DNA from: GCA-2861595 sp035525365
GTDB taxonomy: Bacteria; Actinomycetota; Acidimicrobiia; Acidimicrobiales; GCA-2861595
Assembly: GCA_035525365.1 (NCBI GenBank)
Contig: DATLEK010000103.1
Span: forward strand, 1-64,000
Reading direction: 5' to 3'
DNA length: 64,000 nt
Shown here: piece by piece, positions 7,524 to 15,907 of the stretch
How positions within the stretch are numbered: position 1 is the first letter of the stretch
Layout of the letters: the number at the start of each line of letters is the position of its first letter
The notes under the pieces: model-generated
What the model was told of the DNA's origin: nothing
The model's input: the letters and a program-made list of their open reading frames with translations, nothing else
Databases searched by the model: none
Made by a program: the position numbers and the translations under genes

Positions 7524-8660
7524 GTGACGACCCCTCAACCCCTTCATGCCGTGGCCTGGTTGGTATGGGCTCTGGCCGCCGCCGCCAGCCTGGAGCTGGC
7601 GCCCAGCCCGCTCTACGTCGCCCTCGTCGTGGCCGTTGCCGCCGTGGTCGTTTCGGTGCACGGGCAGGACACACCGGTTGCCCGCACCTCGTTCTCGGTG
7701 CTCCTGGTCTTCGGCGTCCTGTTCGCCCTGCTTCGCATAGTGCTCACGACCCTGACCACCCACGCCGGCTCCGACGTGCTCTTCACCCTTCCTCACGTCG
7801 ACCTGCCCCGGGTGCTGGGGGGCTTCCAGCTTGGGGGGACGGTCGAGCTCCCGGTGCTGCTCCAAGCGTCAGCAGAGGCTTTCGTGGTTGTCGGAGTCAT
7901 GGCGGTGTTCGGAGCCTTCAACGCCGTCGTGTCCCACCACGAGCTGGTCCAGTCCGCACCCCGTGCCTTCTACGAGGCGGGACTGGTGGTGACGGTGGCC
8001 GTTGCCTTCGTACCGTCCACGATCGCCACTGTGCACCGGGTGGGTGAGGCCGATCTGGCCAGAACGGGTGGCCGCGTCGTCCGCCGGGGGCGCCTCCTGC
8101 GCCGGGCTCTCCCCGTACTGGAGAGTGGCCTGGAGCGGTCGCTGGCCCTGGCGGAGTCGATGGACGCGAGAGGGTTCGGCCACGTTGGGTCCACCGGAGC
8201 CGATCGCCTCTCCGGCGCGTTGTCGTTGGTCGCCCTGCTCGGGCTGGCCGGAGCCTTCGTGGCCCTCGTCGGTAGGGCCGGCGAGGTTGCCGTCGCCATG
8301 GGCGCCGCCGGCGCTGTCAGCCTGGCCGCCGCCGTCGCCGTGGCATCCCGCCAGTCCCGGCGGGTGCGGTACCGGCCTCGTCGCATGAAGGGCGACGACT
8401 GGGCCGTGGCCGGCGTCTGTCTCCTGGCGCCGGCCGGGCTGGCTCTGATGGCCCTGGCCGGGGATGACAGCCTCGTCTGGTCCGCCAGCCCGCTCCGGCT
8501 CCCGGCACTGAACGTCTCGGCCGTGCTGGCCCTGGCTGCCCTCGTGGCGCCCGCCGTCTGCCGACCGGAGCGGTCGTCGCCGGGTGCCGACGAGTCGACT
8601 CACGCGCCGATGACATCCGCGGCGGCGCCGAAGACGGCTGCCGCCAGGTCGGCTAGTTGA
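7524..8660 (+). CDS. ecfT: Energy-coupling factor transporter transmembrane protein EcfT
   Basis: 378 residues, CbiQ/EcfT family: the membrane scaffold that joins an S component to the ATPases. Several hydrophobic segments lie in the first 150 residues and again at the C-terminus. The coupling-helix signature is ALAESMDARGFG (near residue 209), whose Ala-Arg-Gly motif contacts the ATPase Q-groove. GTG 7524 is chosen because the frame upstream of it runs through the opposite-strand riboswitch. It is divergent from the riboswitch-controlled toroid gene and precedes the ATPase and S-component genes. The C-terminal extension (about residues 280-378) with additional membrane segments is longer than in a minimal EcfT. 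Confidence 0.85.
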   Translation: MTTPQPLHAVAWLVWALAAAASLELAPSPLYVALVVAVAAVVVSVHGQDTPVARTSFSVLLVFGVLFALLRIVLTTLTTHAGSDVLFTLPHVDLPRVLGGFQLGGTVELPVLLQASAEAFVVVGVMAVFGAFNAVVSHHELVQSAPRAFYEAGLVVTVAVAFVPSTIATVHRVGEADLARTGGRVVRRGRLLRRALPVLESGLERSLALAESMDARGFGHVGSTGADRLSGALSLVALLGLAGAFVALVGRAGEVAVAMGAAGAVSLAAAVAVASRQSRRVRYRPRRMKGDDWAVAGVCLLAPAGLALMALAGDDSLVWSASPLRLPALNVSAVLALAALVAPAVCRPERSSPGADESTHAPMTSAAAPKTAAARSAS

Positions 8661-8661
8661 C

Positions 8662-8760
8662 ATGACCCGTTTCACCTACCGCGACATCGGGTTCGCCCTG
8701 CCTTGCCTCACCGGCAGGCCACCGCGGACCGCGAGCCAGGCGCACACGGAAGCGCGATGA
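8662..8760 (+). other. 32-codon ORF resembling the first strand of an ABC ATPase
   Basis: Between ecfT and ecfA an ATG frame reads MTRFTYRDIGFALPCL and stops at 8760. Its start resembles the beginning of the downstream ATPase, which has ITYRGVGFAYPDG at residues 14-26. It may be a decayed duplicate of an ecfA 5' end, or a leader peptide whose TGA overlaps the ecfA ATG region. The ecfA ATG at 8762 begins two bases after its stop. Confidence 0.4.
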
Positions 8761-8761
8761 C

Positions 8762-10597
8762 ATGACCACCTTCAACGGTCGCTTCGTCGAGGACAGCGCG
8801 ATCACGTACCGCGGTGTCGGATTCGCCTATCCCGATGGCGAGCCCGTCATCGCCGGCGTCGACCTCGACGTCCGGGCCGGCGAGATCCTGCTCGTCGCCG
8901 GTCCGTCCGGGTCGGGAAAGAGCACGCTCCTGCGTTGCGCCAACGGGCTCGTCCCCCACGCCAGCGGGGGCCGCTTCCGGGGCGACGTGATCGCCTTCGG
9001 CCGGTCCACCCGTACCCACCCGCCGCGGCGCCTGGCCGACATGGTCGGCTTCGTCCACCAGCACCCGGAGTCGCAGTTCGTGGTCGACCAGGTGGAGGCC
9101 GACATCGCCTTCGTCCTCGAGAACCTGGGCATGGCGCCGGTGGCCATGCGCCGCCGCGTGGAAGAAGTTCTCGACGCTCTCGGCATTGCCCACCTGCGCG
9201 ACCGCTCACCGGCGACGCTGTCGGGAGGGGAGCAGCAACGATGCGCCATCGCCGGAGCGCTGGCCGCCGCCCCCTCCGCTCTCGTGCTCGACGAGCCCAC
9301 GTCCCAGCTCGACCCCCAGGGCGCAGAGGACGTGTTGGGAGCGGTGGCCCGCCTCAACTCCGATCTGGGCACCACGGTCTTCATGGCCGAGCACCGCCTG
9401 GAACGCGCCGGGCCCCTGGCCCACCGGGCTTTGCTCCTGAGCGCCCGGCGTGATGTCCTGGCCACCGGGCCAGCTTCCCCGTCAGGACCGTCATTCGGCA
9501 CGAGTGGGGATGCCACCCACACCACCATGGCCAGGCGCGGCCGCCCGGCGGTCGAAGTCGTGCCTGCCTACGCCGGCGCCCCTCTGGTCCCCGTCCCCGG
9601 CCCGGTCGGCGAGGTCCTGGCCGGCTACGCCGGCGCCCCCGCCGTCACCCGGCTGGGACGGCTGCTCGGTTGGGACCCGCCACCGCTCACCGTCCGCCAG
9701 GCCCGGGACTTCGCCCGTGTCAGTCCTCCGGACCTTCTCGTGCCCGTCGTGCCCGCCGGCGTCGCCCCCGGGGAGGTGCTGTTGTCGGCTAGGGGGATAC
9801 AGGCCGTCCGTGGCGGCCGGGTGATTCTGCGCGACCTCGATGTCGAGGTGCGCCAGGGCGAGGTGATCGCCCTCCTCGGTCGGAACGGCTCGGGCAAGAC
9901 GACCCTCCTGCGCACCCTCGCCGGCCTCGCCGCCCCCTCGAAAGGCGAGGTCCGCAGACCGGGAACCGTCGCCTACGTCCCCCAGGACCCCGACGCCCTG
10001 CTCCTGGGGCCGACCGCCCGGGCCGACGTGGAGACCACCTGCCGCCTCCTGGGCATCCGCCACTCCGACCGCCGCACTTCCCGCTTCCGGCGGCAGGATC
10101 CGCCGACATCCGACGGTTCTTGCCGCCAGAACCACGGAGCTGCCCATCATGGGTGCCAGTGCGTGGAAAAGTGGCTCGAGGCGCTCGATCTCACCCATCT
10201 GGCCGACCGCCATCCGCGGGACCTGTCGGCGGGGGAGCGGCAGCGGCTGGCCATCTCCGCCATCGCCGTCGGCGACCCGGACGTCCTGCTGCTCGACGAG
10301 CCGACCCGGGGTATGGATGCCCCCTCCCGGGCCGCTCTGGAACGTCTGCTCGAGGACCGGGCGTCTTCGGCCAGCGGAGCGGCGGCCGTGCTGGCCACCC
10401 ACGACGTGGAACTGGCCGCTCGCTGTGCCACACGGGTCGTGGTGCTGGGCGACGGCGACGTGGTCGCCGACGGTCCTGCCCGGGATGTCCTGACCGGCTC
10501 GCTGTTCGCCCCCCAGGTGCTGCGCGTCCTCCCCCCGTTCCTGACCGTGGAGGAGGTGGCCGCCGCCCTCGGCCGGTCCAGGGCGGTACCGACGTGA
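8762..10597 (+). CDS. ecfA: ECF transporter double ATPase (fused EcfA-EcfA')
   Basis: 611 residues holding two ABC ATPase domains in one chain, providing both nucleotide-binding subunits of an ECF importer. Domain 1 has Walker A GPSGSGKST (about 47), signature LSGGEQQR and Walker B ALVLDEPTS. Domain 2 has Walker A GRNGSGKTT (about 376), signature LSAGERQR and Walker B VLLLDEPTRG. Switch histidines are visible as AEHRLE and ATHDVE. A 35-codon stretch, residues about 433-467, between the helical subdomain and the second signature is Arg/His/Cys-rich and unlike the family. It looks like an in-frame insertion. The stop overlaps the ecfS start by 4 bp. Whether the insert harms the second site cannot be judged here. 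Confidence 0.9.
   Translation: MTTFNGRFVEDSAITYRGVGFAYPDGEPVIAGVDLDVRAGEILLVAGPSGSGKSTLLRCANGLVPHASGGRFRGDVIAFGRSTRTHPPRRLADMVGFVHQHPESQFVVDQVEADIAFVLENLGMAPVAMRRRVEEVLDALGIAHLRDRSPATLSGGEQQRCAIAGALAAAPSALVLDEPTSQLDPQGAEDVLGAVARLNSDLGTTVFMAEHRLERAGPLAHRALLLSARRDVLATGPASPSGPSFGTSGDATHTTMARRGRPAVEVVPAYAGAPLVPVPGPVGEVLAGYAGAPAVTRLGRLLGWDPPPLTVRQARDFARVSPPDLLVPVVPAGVAPGEVLLSARGIQAVRGGRVILRDLDVEVRQGEVIALLGRNGSGKTTLLRTLAGLAAPSKGEVRRPGTVAYVPQDPDALLLGPTARADVETTCRLLGIRHSDRRTSRFRRQDPPTSDGSCRQNHGAAHHGCQCVEKWLEALDLTHLADRHPRDLSAGERQRLAISAIAVGDPDVLLLDEPTRGMDAPSRAALERLLEDRASSASGAAAVLATHDVELAARCATRVVVLGDGDVVADGPARDVLTGSLFAPQVLRVLPPFLTVEEVAAALGRSRAVPT
10058..10162 (+). other. 105-bp in-frame insertion with a hairpin inside ecfA
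   Basis: This segment adds 35 residues to the second ATPase domain where related proteins pass directly from a LLG helix to the WLEALDL helix. It contains an imperfect inverted repeat: GGCGGCAGG at 10089-10097 pairs with CTTGCCGCC at 10119-10127, one pair being G-T. Length is a multiple of three, so the frame survives. It could be a small palindromic element tolerated inside a coding region. Confidence 0.45.
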
Positions 10598-11457
10598 CCG
10601 TGCCGCCCCCGCCCCCGCCCTTTCTCGCCCGGTCCCGGCCCACAGCCGTCTACCTGCTGGTGGTGATCGTGGGCGCGGCGGCGTTCCTCTATCCCTTCTG
10701 GCTGCCGGCCGGCACCCTCGCCAACGCCGACCACACCGGCGACGCCCCCCTCGTCGCGGCGGCCGTCGGAGCGCTGGTGGTCGCCGCCGTCACCCTCGAG
10801 CTCCGGCGGGCGACGATGAACGGCGCCACCGTCGCCCTGCTGGGCGTCCTGTCCGCCATCGCCGGCCTGCTCCGCCTCGTCGATCTCCCCGGTGGCGGCA
10901 GCGGAATCTTCTTCCTGGTGATACTGGCGGGCGCCGCCTTCGGCCCGCGCTTCGGCATGCTGCTCGGCCTCTGTTCCATGGCCACCTCGGCCGTGATCAC
11001 CGGCGGGATCGGCCCATGGCTGCCGTTCCAGATGCTCGTGCTCGCTTGGTTGGGAGGAGCCAGCGGGTTCGCCGGCAGGGTCACCAGGCGCCTGCCACCG
11101 CTGGCCGAGGTGGCGGTGCTCGCTCTGGGCGGCTGGTTCGCGGGCTTCCTCTACGGCGCCGTGATGAACCTGTGGTTCTGGCCCTTCACCGTCGGCAGCG
11201 GCGCACTGGCATGGCAGCCGGGGCTGTCCCTTTCCGCCACCCTTCAGCGTTACTGGTCGTTCTACGTGGCCACCTCTCTGCCGTGGGACGCGGCCGGCGC
11301 CTTTGCCAATGCAGTGCTCATCCTGACGACGGGGAGGCACATCCTGCCGGGCCTCCGCCGGGTGGCCCACCGTCTCGACCCGGTGGTGGAGCTGGAGGAC
11401 CTGGAGCCGGGACGCGACGAAGGCGGCCCCCGGGCAGAGGCCGCCTTCGTATCTTGA
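10594..11457 (+). CDS. ECF transporter S component (probably cobalamin)
   Basis: 287 residues with about six membrane helices. GTG 10594 overlaps the ATPase stop as GTGA, giving coupled translation. The hydrophobic core includes FFLVILAGAAFGPRFGMLLG and a Gly-rich membrane loop (TGGIGPWLPFQMLVLAWLGG) typical of the ECF S-component superfamily. The substrate is not readable from the sequence alone. Vitamin B12 is inferred because the divergent partner genes are under a cobalamin riboswitch. The C-terminal 25 residues are acidic and probably cytosolic. Confidence 0.75.
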   Translation: MTVPPPPPPFLARSRPTAVYLLVVIVGAAAFLYPFWLPAGTLANADHTGDAPLVAAAVGALVVAAVTLELRRATMNGATVALLGVLSAIAGLLRLVDLPGGGSGIFFLVILAGAAFGPRFGMLLGLCSMATSAVITGGIGPWLPFQMLVLAWLGGASGFAGRVTRRLPPLAEVAVLALGGWFAGFLYGAVMNLWFWPFTVGSGALAWQPGLSLSATLQRYWSFYVATSLPWDAAGAFANAVLILTTGRHILPGLRRVAHRLDPVVELEDLEPGRDEGGPRAEAAFVS

Positions 11458-11473
11458 TGGTGGTGGGAGCGGG

Positions 11474-11803
11474 CTACGCGGCCCGGTTCACCATGCGGGT
11501 GGGCTGGTGGCGTACCTCGGGCTCTTCGCCCTCCGAGGAGCCGAGCCAGTGGAAGGCGGAACGCCACACGGTGGTGGTGCCGGCGATGACTGCGCCGGTC
11601 AGCAGAGTGCCCATCCACTCTTCGCGCAGCGCCACGTCGAACCCACCGAAGAGTGAGAAGTCGATGACGAACGCGGTGGCGATGGCGAGACCGAGCGTCA
11701 CCACGCTGTGAAGCTTGGTGAGATCGGGGACGAGCTCTTCGAGCACGTCCACCATCTTGAACAACGCCAGACCCAAGAGCAGGGTTACGGCGAAGGTGTA
11801 CAT
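11474..11803 (-). CDS. Small membrane protein of unknown function
   Basis: 109 residues from ATG 11803 with a strong AGGAGG site 7-12 bp upstream. Hydrophobic segments occupy about residues 1-18 (MYTFAVTLLLGLALFKMVDV), 33-52 and 60-85. A soluble tail ends in SSEGEEPEVRHQPTRM. No family is recognised. It is convergent with ecfS and divergent from thrB, so it is probably transcribed alone. Confidence 0.7.
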   Translation of the reverse strand: MYTFAVTLLLGLALFKMVDVLEELVPDLTKLHSVVTLGLAIATAFVIDFSLFGGFDVALREEWMGTLLTGAVIAGTTTVWRSAFHWLGSSEGEEPEVRHQPTRMVNRAA

Positions 11804-11896
11804 GGTTTCTTTCCTCCTGACGGGAGGTCGTGGATTCCCGTCATTACTTCGACCGCTACTGCTCAAGGGAGGTAACCGGTTCGGCGCATGAAACTT

Positions 11897-11908
11897 GACC
11901 GATCGGTC
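11897..11908. promoter_or_regulatory. 12-bp perfect palindrome, TetR-type operator candidate
   Basis: GACCGATCGGTC is its own reverse complement and lies 13 bp before the thrB GTG and 93 bp before the divergent membrane-protein gene. GACC-N4-GGTC half sites are common among TetR-family operators. No TetR regulator lies in this window. Confidence 0.3.
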
Positions 11909-11920
11909 TAGGGTGCCCCG

Positions 11921-12769
11921 GTGCGAGCACGGGCCCCGGCCTCGTCGGCCAACCTCGGGCCCGGCTTCGACACGCTGGCCATCGCACTGTCCCTCCACGT
12001 GGAGGTCGAGGTGGAGGAGGCCGACCACCTCACCGTCAGGGCTGAGGGTGAGGGTGCCGAGCTACCGGCCGATGCCTCGCACCTGGCCGCTCGCGTCGCC
12101 GCGTCGGTGCGGGGCCACGACAAGCTGGCCATCACTGTTCGTTCCGAGATACCCGTTGGCCGGGGCCTGGGCTCCTCGGCCGCCCTCGCCGCCGCCGCCG
12201 CTGCGGCCGCCGGCGCCGAAGACCCATTGGCGGTGGCCGCACAGCACGACGGACATCCGGACAATGCCGCAGCCGCGGTTCTGGGCGGGCTGGTGAGCGC
12301 CACCACCGTCGGGGATGACGCCGTGGCCAGCCGCCTCCCGCTCGATGGGGGGCTGTCGTTCGTGGTCCTCGTGCCCGATCGCCGGCTCCCGACCGAGGAG
12401 GCGCGCGCCGCCCTGCCCGCCCTGGTGGCCCATGAGGACGCCGCCTTCAACCTCGGCCGGATGGGTTTGCTGCTGGCGGGACTGTCGGACCGGAGGCTCC
12501 TCCGCCAAGAGGCGACCGAGGACCGGCTGCACCAGTCGTCCCGAGCCTTCCTGTTCCCCGAGGCAGCCGGGATCATGGTCGGGTTGACCGGTGCCGGAGC
12601 CCTTGCCGCCTGCTGGTCGGGGGCTGGTCCGAGCCTGCTGGCTGTCTGCGGGGCCGACGAAGCGCCGGCAGTTAGGGATGCCGGCGAGAGGTTGCTGGCC
12701 GCCTCAGGCGTGGATGGGCGGGCTCTGCTGCTCCAGGCGGACCACGAAGGGCTGACACTGCTGCACTAG
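11921..12769 (+). CDS. thrB: Homoserine kinase
   Basis: 282 residues, GHMP kinase family, phosphorylating L-homoserine for threonine synthesis. The N-terminal signature RAPASSANLGPGFDTLAIAL is diagnostic, followed by the ATP loop GRGLGSSAALAAA (about residue 86) and the C-terminal glycine-rich motif GLTGAGALAACWSGAGPS. It starts at GTG 11921, is slightly shorter than the usual 300-residue enzyme, and is not next to hom or thrC here. The very short leader carries a palindrome. Confidence 0.92.
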   Translation: MRARAPASSANLGPGFDTLAIALSLHVEVEVEEADHLTVRAEGEGAELPADASHLAARVAASVRGHDKLAITVRSEIPVGRGLGSSAALAAAAAAAAGAEDPLAVAAQHDGHPDNAAAAVLGGLVSATTVGDDAVASRLPLDGGLSFVVLVPDRRLPTEEARAALPALVAHEDAAFNLGRMGLLLAGLSDRRLLRQEATEDRLHQSSRAFLFPEAAGIMVGLTGAGALAACWSGAGPSLLAVCGADEAPAVRDAGERLLAASGVDGRALLLQADHEGLTLLH

Positions 12770-12778
12770 GGTCGGCAC

Positions 12779-12931
12779 ATGGCAACCTACGAGGGTTACT
12801 GCGTCAAATGTCGGGAAAAGCGGGAGTTCGAGGGCGAGGCCGTCGAGATGGCCAACGGCCGTCGGGCCGCCCAGGGCCTGTGCCCCACTTGTGGCACCAA
12901 GATGAACCGGATGCTCGGCAAGAACGGCTGA
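12779..12931 (+). CDS. DUF5679-type zinc-ribbon peptide
   Basis: A 50-residue protein with two CxxC knuckles (CVKC near residue 8 and CPTC near 38) around the segment EAVEMANGRRAAQG. This is the layout of the small actinobacterial DUF5679 family, whose function is unknown. The ATG follows the thrB stop by 9 bp, and the TGA abuts the queF GTG, so the three genes are likely cotranscribed. Confidence 0.85.
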   Translation: MATYEGYCVKCREKREFEGEAVEMANGRRAAQGLCPTCGTKMNRMLGKNG

Positions 12932-13291
12932 GTGCCGAGTAGCCCCTCGCGTCAACTCGTCGCTCTTCCCAATCCACATCCCGGGCGCGACTACGAGGTG
13001 CGCTGCAGCACCCCCGAGTTCACCTGCGTCTGTCCTCGTACCAATCAGCCGGACTTTGCGACGGTGACGATCTCCTATGTGCCGGGCGAGAGCATCGTCG
13101 AGCTGAAGTCGCTCAAGCTCTACCTGTGGAGCTTCCGGGACGAAGGGAGCTTCCACGAGGACGTCACCAACCGCATCCTCGACGACCTCGTGGCGGCCGT
13201 CTCCCCACGGCGGATAACCGTCACCACGGACTGGCAGGTGCGTGGGGGCATCTCCACCACCGTCGAGGCCGCCCACCACGCGAACGGCTGA
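12932..13291 (+). CDS. queF: 7-cyano-7-deazaguanine reductase (type I QueF)
   Basis: 119 residues, the unimodular tunnelling-fold enzyme that reduces preQ0 to preQ1 with NADPH in queuosine synthesis. The nucleophile is Cys34 in CVCPRTNQPDF with Asp41 nearby. The QueF motif is ELKSLKLY at 57-64, and the FHED segment carries His75. The GTG start abuts the preceding stop. No other queuosine gene is in the window. Confidence 0.93.
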   Translation: MPSSPSRQLVALPNPHPGRDYEVRCSTPEFTCVCPRTNQPDFATVTISYVPGESIVELKSLKLYLWSFRDEGSFHEDVTNRILDDLVAAVSPRRITVTTDWQVRGGISTTVEAAHHANG

Positions 13292-13294
13292 GGG

Positions 13295-15499
13295 TCAGAG
13301 CACAGCGGCGGCGAAGGTAGTGGCCGGGCGCCCGAAGTGGTAGCCCTGGGCGAGATCGCAGCCGAGATCGAGGAGCCGGACCGCCTGCTCCTCACTCTCA
13401 ACGCCCTCGGCCACACTTGTCAGCCCCAGGCCCCTGGCCAGTCCGATCACCGATTCGACTATGGCCAGGTCCTCGGAATCCGTCATCAGGCCCTCCACGA
13501 AGGAGCGGTCGATCTTCACGAAGTCAACGGGGAACCTGCGCAGGTACGTGAGCGAGGAGTACCCGGTGCCGAAGTCGTCGATGCCTAGGTGAACGCCCGA
13601 CGCAGTGACGGATTCGAGCATGGCGAGGGTGTCGGACGACAGCTCGGTGAGTGCCGTCTCGGTGATCTCCAAATGGAGGTCATCGGGACGCAACCCGGTT
13701 TCCTCGAGCACCTGGGCCACGAGATCGGCGAGATCCCGGTTGGCTAGCTGGACGGCGGAGAGGTTCACGTTCACCGACGCCGTCGTCGGTGCCGCCACCG
13801 GGAACCTCGAACTGGATCGAGCGGCCTGGGCGCAGGATTCCCTGAGGATCCAGGTCCCGAGCGGCACGATGAGCCCGCTCTCCTCTGCCACCTCCAGGAA
13901 CTCGGCGGGAAAAAGGATGCCCCGGTCGGCATCGTTGAGCCTGAGCAGGGCCTCCGCTCCGACCACACGGTTGGAGGCGCGCAGGTCGACGATCGGCTGG
14001 AACATCGCCACCATCCGGTCCTGCTCCACGGCGCGGCGCAGGCAGTTCTCCACGTGCAGCTTGCCGGTCTTCTCGGCGCGCATGGCGGCGCTGAAAACCT
14101 CGTGGCCGGCTCGACCCCGCTGCTTGGCCCGGTACATCGCCGTGTCGGCGTCCCGGACCAGAGCCTCGGGCTCGTCGTTGGGGTCGCTGGCCAGGGCGAT
14201 GCCGACACTGGCGGTGACCCGCGCCTGGCCTGCCGCCAGCTGGAACGGTACGGAGAAAGCCTCTTCGATCCGCGCCGCCACACCGATGGCCTCGATCTCG
14301 CCGGCCAGGCCCTCGCACAGGACCACGAACTCGTCCCCGCCGAAACGGGCCAAGGTGTCGCTCGGGCGTACGACCGCCCGTAGCCGTGCCGCGGCGCTGA
14401 CAAGAAGCTCATCGCCGGCGGCGTGACCGAGACTGTCGTTGACCAGCTTGAAGCGGTCGAGGTCGACGAACAGCACGGCCACCGCCGCCGGGTGGCGCTG
14501 GGCGCGGGTGAGGGCCTGGGCGGCCCGGTCCACGAACAGCACGCGGTTCGCCAGCCCCGTCAGTGGATCGTGGAAAGCAAGGTGAGCGAGCTGCTCGGCC
14601 TGCACCCGCTGGGTGTCGAAGAGCCGGGCTTTTGCGATGGTGCTGGCCGCCTGCTCGGCGAAGAGGCTGAGAGCCCGCAGGTCGTACTCCGAGAAGGTCT
14701 GGCCTTCGCCGGCGTTCACGTTGAGTACGCCGAGCGCTTCGTCGTGGTGGACGAGGGGAACGCACATGGCGCTGGTGACGTCGTGGTCCCGTGACCGCAG
14801 GCCGGGGAACCGCGACGGGTCGGGGCGGCCGTTGACGAGGAGGGGTTGCATCGTGGCGGCCACGGCGCCGGCGATGCCCTCGCCTACCTTCATACGGGCT
14901 TCACGGGCGCTGTCGTTGCCCACCTCGCACACGGTGTGGAGCTCTCCCTCCTGCTCGATCAGCATCAGGGAACCATTGGAGCCCCGGAGCAGCTCCAGGG
15001 CGCTCTGGAGGATCGACGAGAGAACCTGCGGCAGCTCGAGCACCGAGTTCATGGCTCTGCCTGCCTCGAGGAGGAGCGACAGTTCGTGCAGCCGGTTGGA
15101 CAGGGCCGTTGTGAGCAGGCGTTCGTCGAACAGGAGGCGGCTGAGTCGGCGGAGGTGGGCCTCCTTCTCGAAGGAGTAGAAGGCGAAGGCGATCGTCAGC
15201 CCGAGGACGCTCAGGCGGAGCAGAAGGCGGGGCTGCTGGTCTCCAACGAGTTGTGGTGTCCAGGTCGAGATGACGACCATCGACGACAGCAGGATCAGCA
15301 GGAGGGTCGAGATGGCCCACAACTGCACCCGCCGGCGGTCGACGGCTTCGAAGGAGGGCGACTCGAAATCGCGCAGGCCCACCACCCGCGCCTCCCGGCG
15401 GAGCTCCTCGCGTGTCACCGGCACGAGTGGGGGGCCCGTCGGTGACCACGGGTCAGTAGCTACCGGGGGCGCGGTGGCCATGCTGTCTTTTTTCGGCAT
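13295..15499 (-). CDS. Membrane GAF-GGDEF-EAL cyclic-di-GMP protein
   Basis: 734 residues. Two membrane helices (about 60-125) are followed by a coiled linker, a GAF domain (about 170-320), a GGDEF domain with intact RFGGDEF and an EAL domain. The EAL domain has GAEALLR, NVNLSAVQL, LEITET, the DDFGTGYSSL loop, VKIDRSF and AEGVES, so both cyclase and phosphodiesterase sites look competent. Such hybrids tune cyclic-di-GMP in response to a GAF ligand. ATG 15499 is chosen for its GAGGAGGGA ribosome site; the longer upstream frame is Pro/Ser-rich noise. It ends 4 bp from queF (convergent). No I-site RxxD is evident just before GGDEF. Confidence 0.93.
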   Translation of the reverse strand: MPKKDSMATAPPVATDPWSPTGPPLVPVTREELRREARVVGLRDFESPSFEAVDRRRVQLWAISTLLLILLSSMVVISTWTPQLVGDQQPRLLLRLSVLGLTIAFAFYSFEKEAHLRRLSRLLFDERLLTTALSNRLHELSLLLEAGRAMNSVLELPQVLSSILQSALELLRGSNGSLMLIEQEGELHTVCEVGNDSAREARMKVGEGIAGAVAATMQPLLVNGRPDPSRFPGLRSRDHDVTSAMCVPLVHHDEALGVLNVNAGEGQTFSEYDLRALSLFAEQAASTIAKARLFDTQRVQAEQLAHLAFHDPLTGLANRVLFVDRAAQALTRAQRHPAAVAVLFVDLDRFKLVNDSLGHAAGDELLVSAAARLRAVVRPSDTLARFGGDEFVVLCEGLAGEIEAIGVAARIEEAFSVPFQLAAGQARVTASVGIALASDPNDEPEALVRDADTAMYRAKQRGRAGHEVFSAAMRAEKTGKLHVENCLRRAVEQDRMVAMFQPIVDLRASNRVVGAEALLRLNDADRGILFPAEFLEVAEESGLIVPLGTWILRESCAQAARSSSRFPVAAPTTASVNVNLSAVQLANRDLADLVAQVLEETGLRPDDLHLEITETALTELSSDTLAMLESVTASGVHLGIDDFGTGYSSLTYLRRFPVDFVKIDRSFVEGLMTDSEDLAIVESVIGLARGLGLTSVAEGVESEEQAVRLLDLGCDLAQGYHFGRPATTFAAAVL

Positions 15500-15551
15500 C
15501 TGTCCCTCCTCTTTGAAGTCTCGCGGTGGCAATGGTCCGGGAGGAGCAGAC

Positions 15552-15809
15552 CTATAGGTACTCGGCGGCGGCAGCCTGCACGGCGGCGATGATCGGCTCC
15601 CACTCGGCACCTGACGTCCGGTTCACGGTGACGAAGTCGTTCACGCCGAAGATGGAGGCCACGCCGGCGGCCCCGAACACCTCCTTGGCGAAGGGATGGG
15701 CGTCGGCAGCCTCGGCATTGCCGAAGCTGAGGGTGCCCGGCAGCGTGACGTTGAGCTGGAAACGCAGCGCGTTCGGGTTCGGTGACGGCTGAGGGGAAGC
15801 GGTGGCCAT
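15552..15809 (-). CDS. Nfu N-terminal-domain-like protein
   Basis: 85 residues. The pattern NPNALRFQLN at the start, HPFAKEVFGAAGVASIFGVN in the middle and FVTVNRT followed by WEPIIAAVQ matches the Nfu_N domain found at the N-terminus of NifU-like scaffolds. The iron-sulfur-binding C-terminal domain with CxxC is absent, so it is a free-standing Nfu_N protein of unclear role. It is upstream of, and on the same strand as, the GGDEF-EAL gene. Confidence 0.8.
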   Translation of the reverse strand: MATASPQPSPNPNALRFQLNVTLPGTLSFGNAEAADAHPFAKEVFGAAGVASIFGVNDFVTVNRTSGAEWEPIIAAVQAAAAEYL

Positions 15810-15907
15810 AGGGTGATCGTAACTAGATCAGCTCCGGCGGGCCCCATTCCTGGCCCCACACGTCGAACTGGGGGTCGGCCACGGGCACCGACTGTAGATT
15901 CGGGGTC

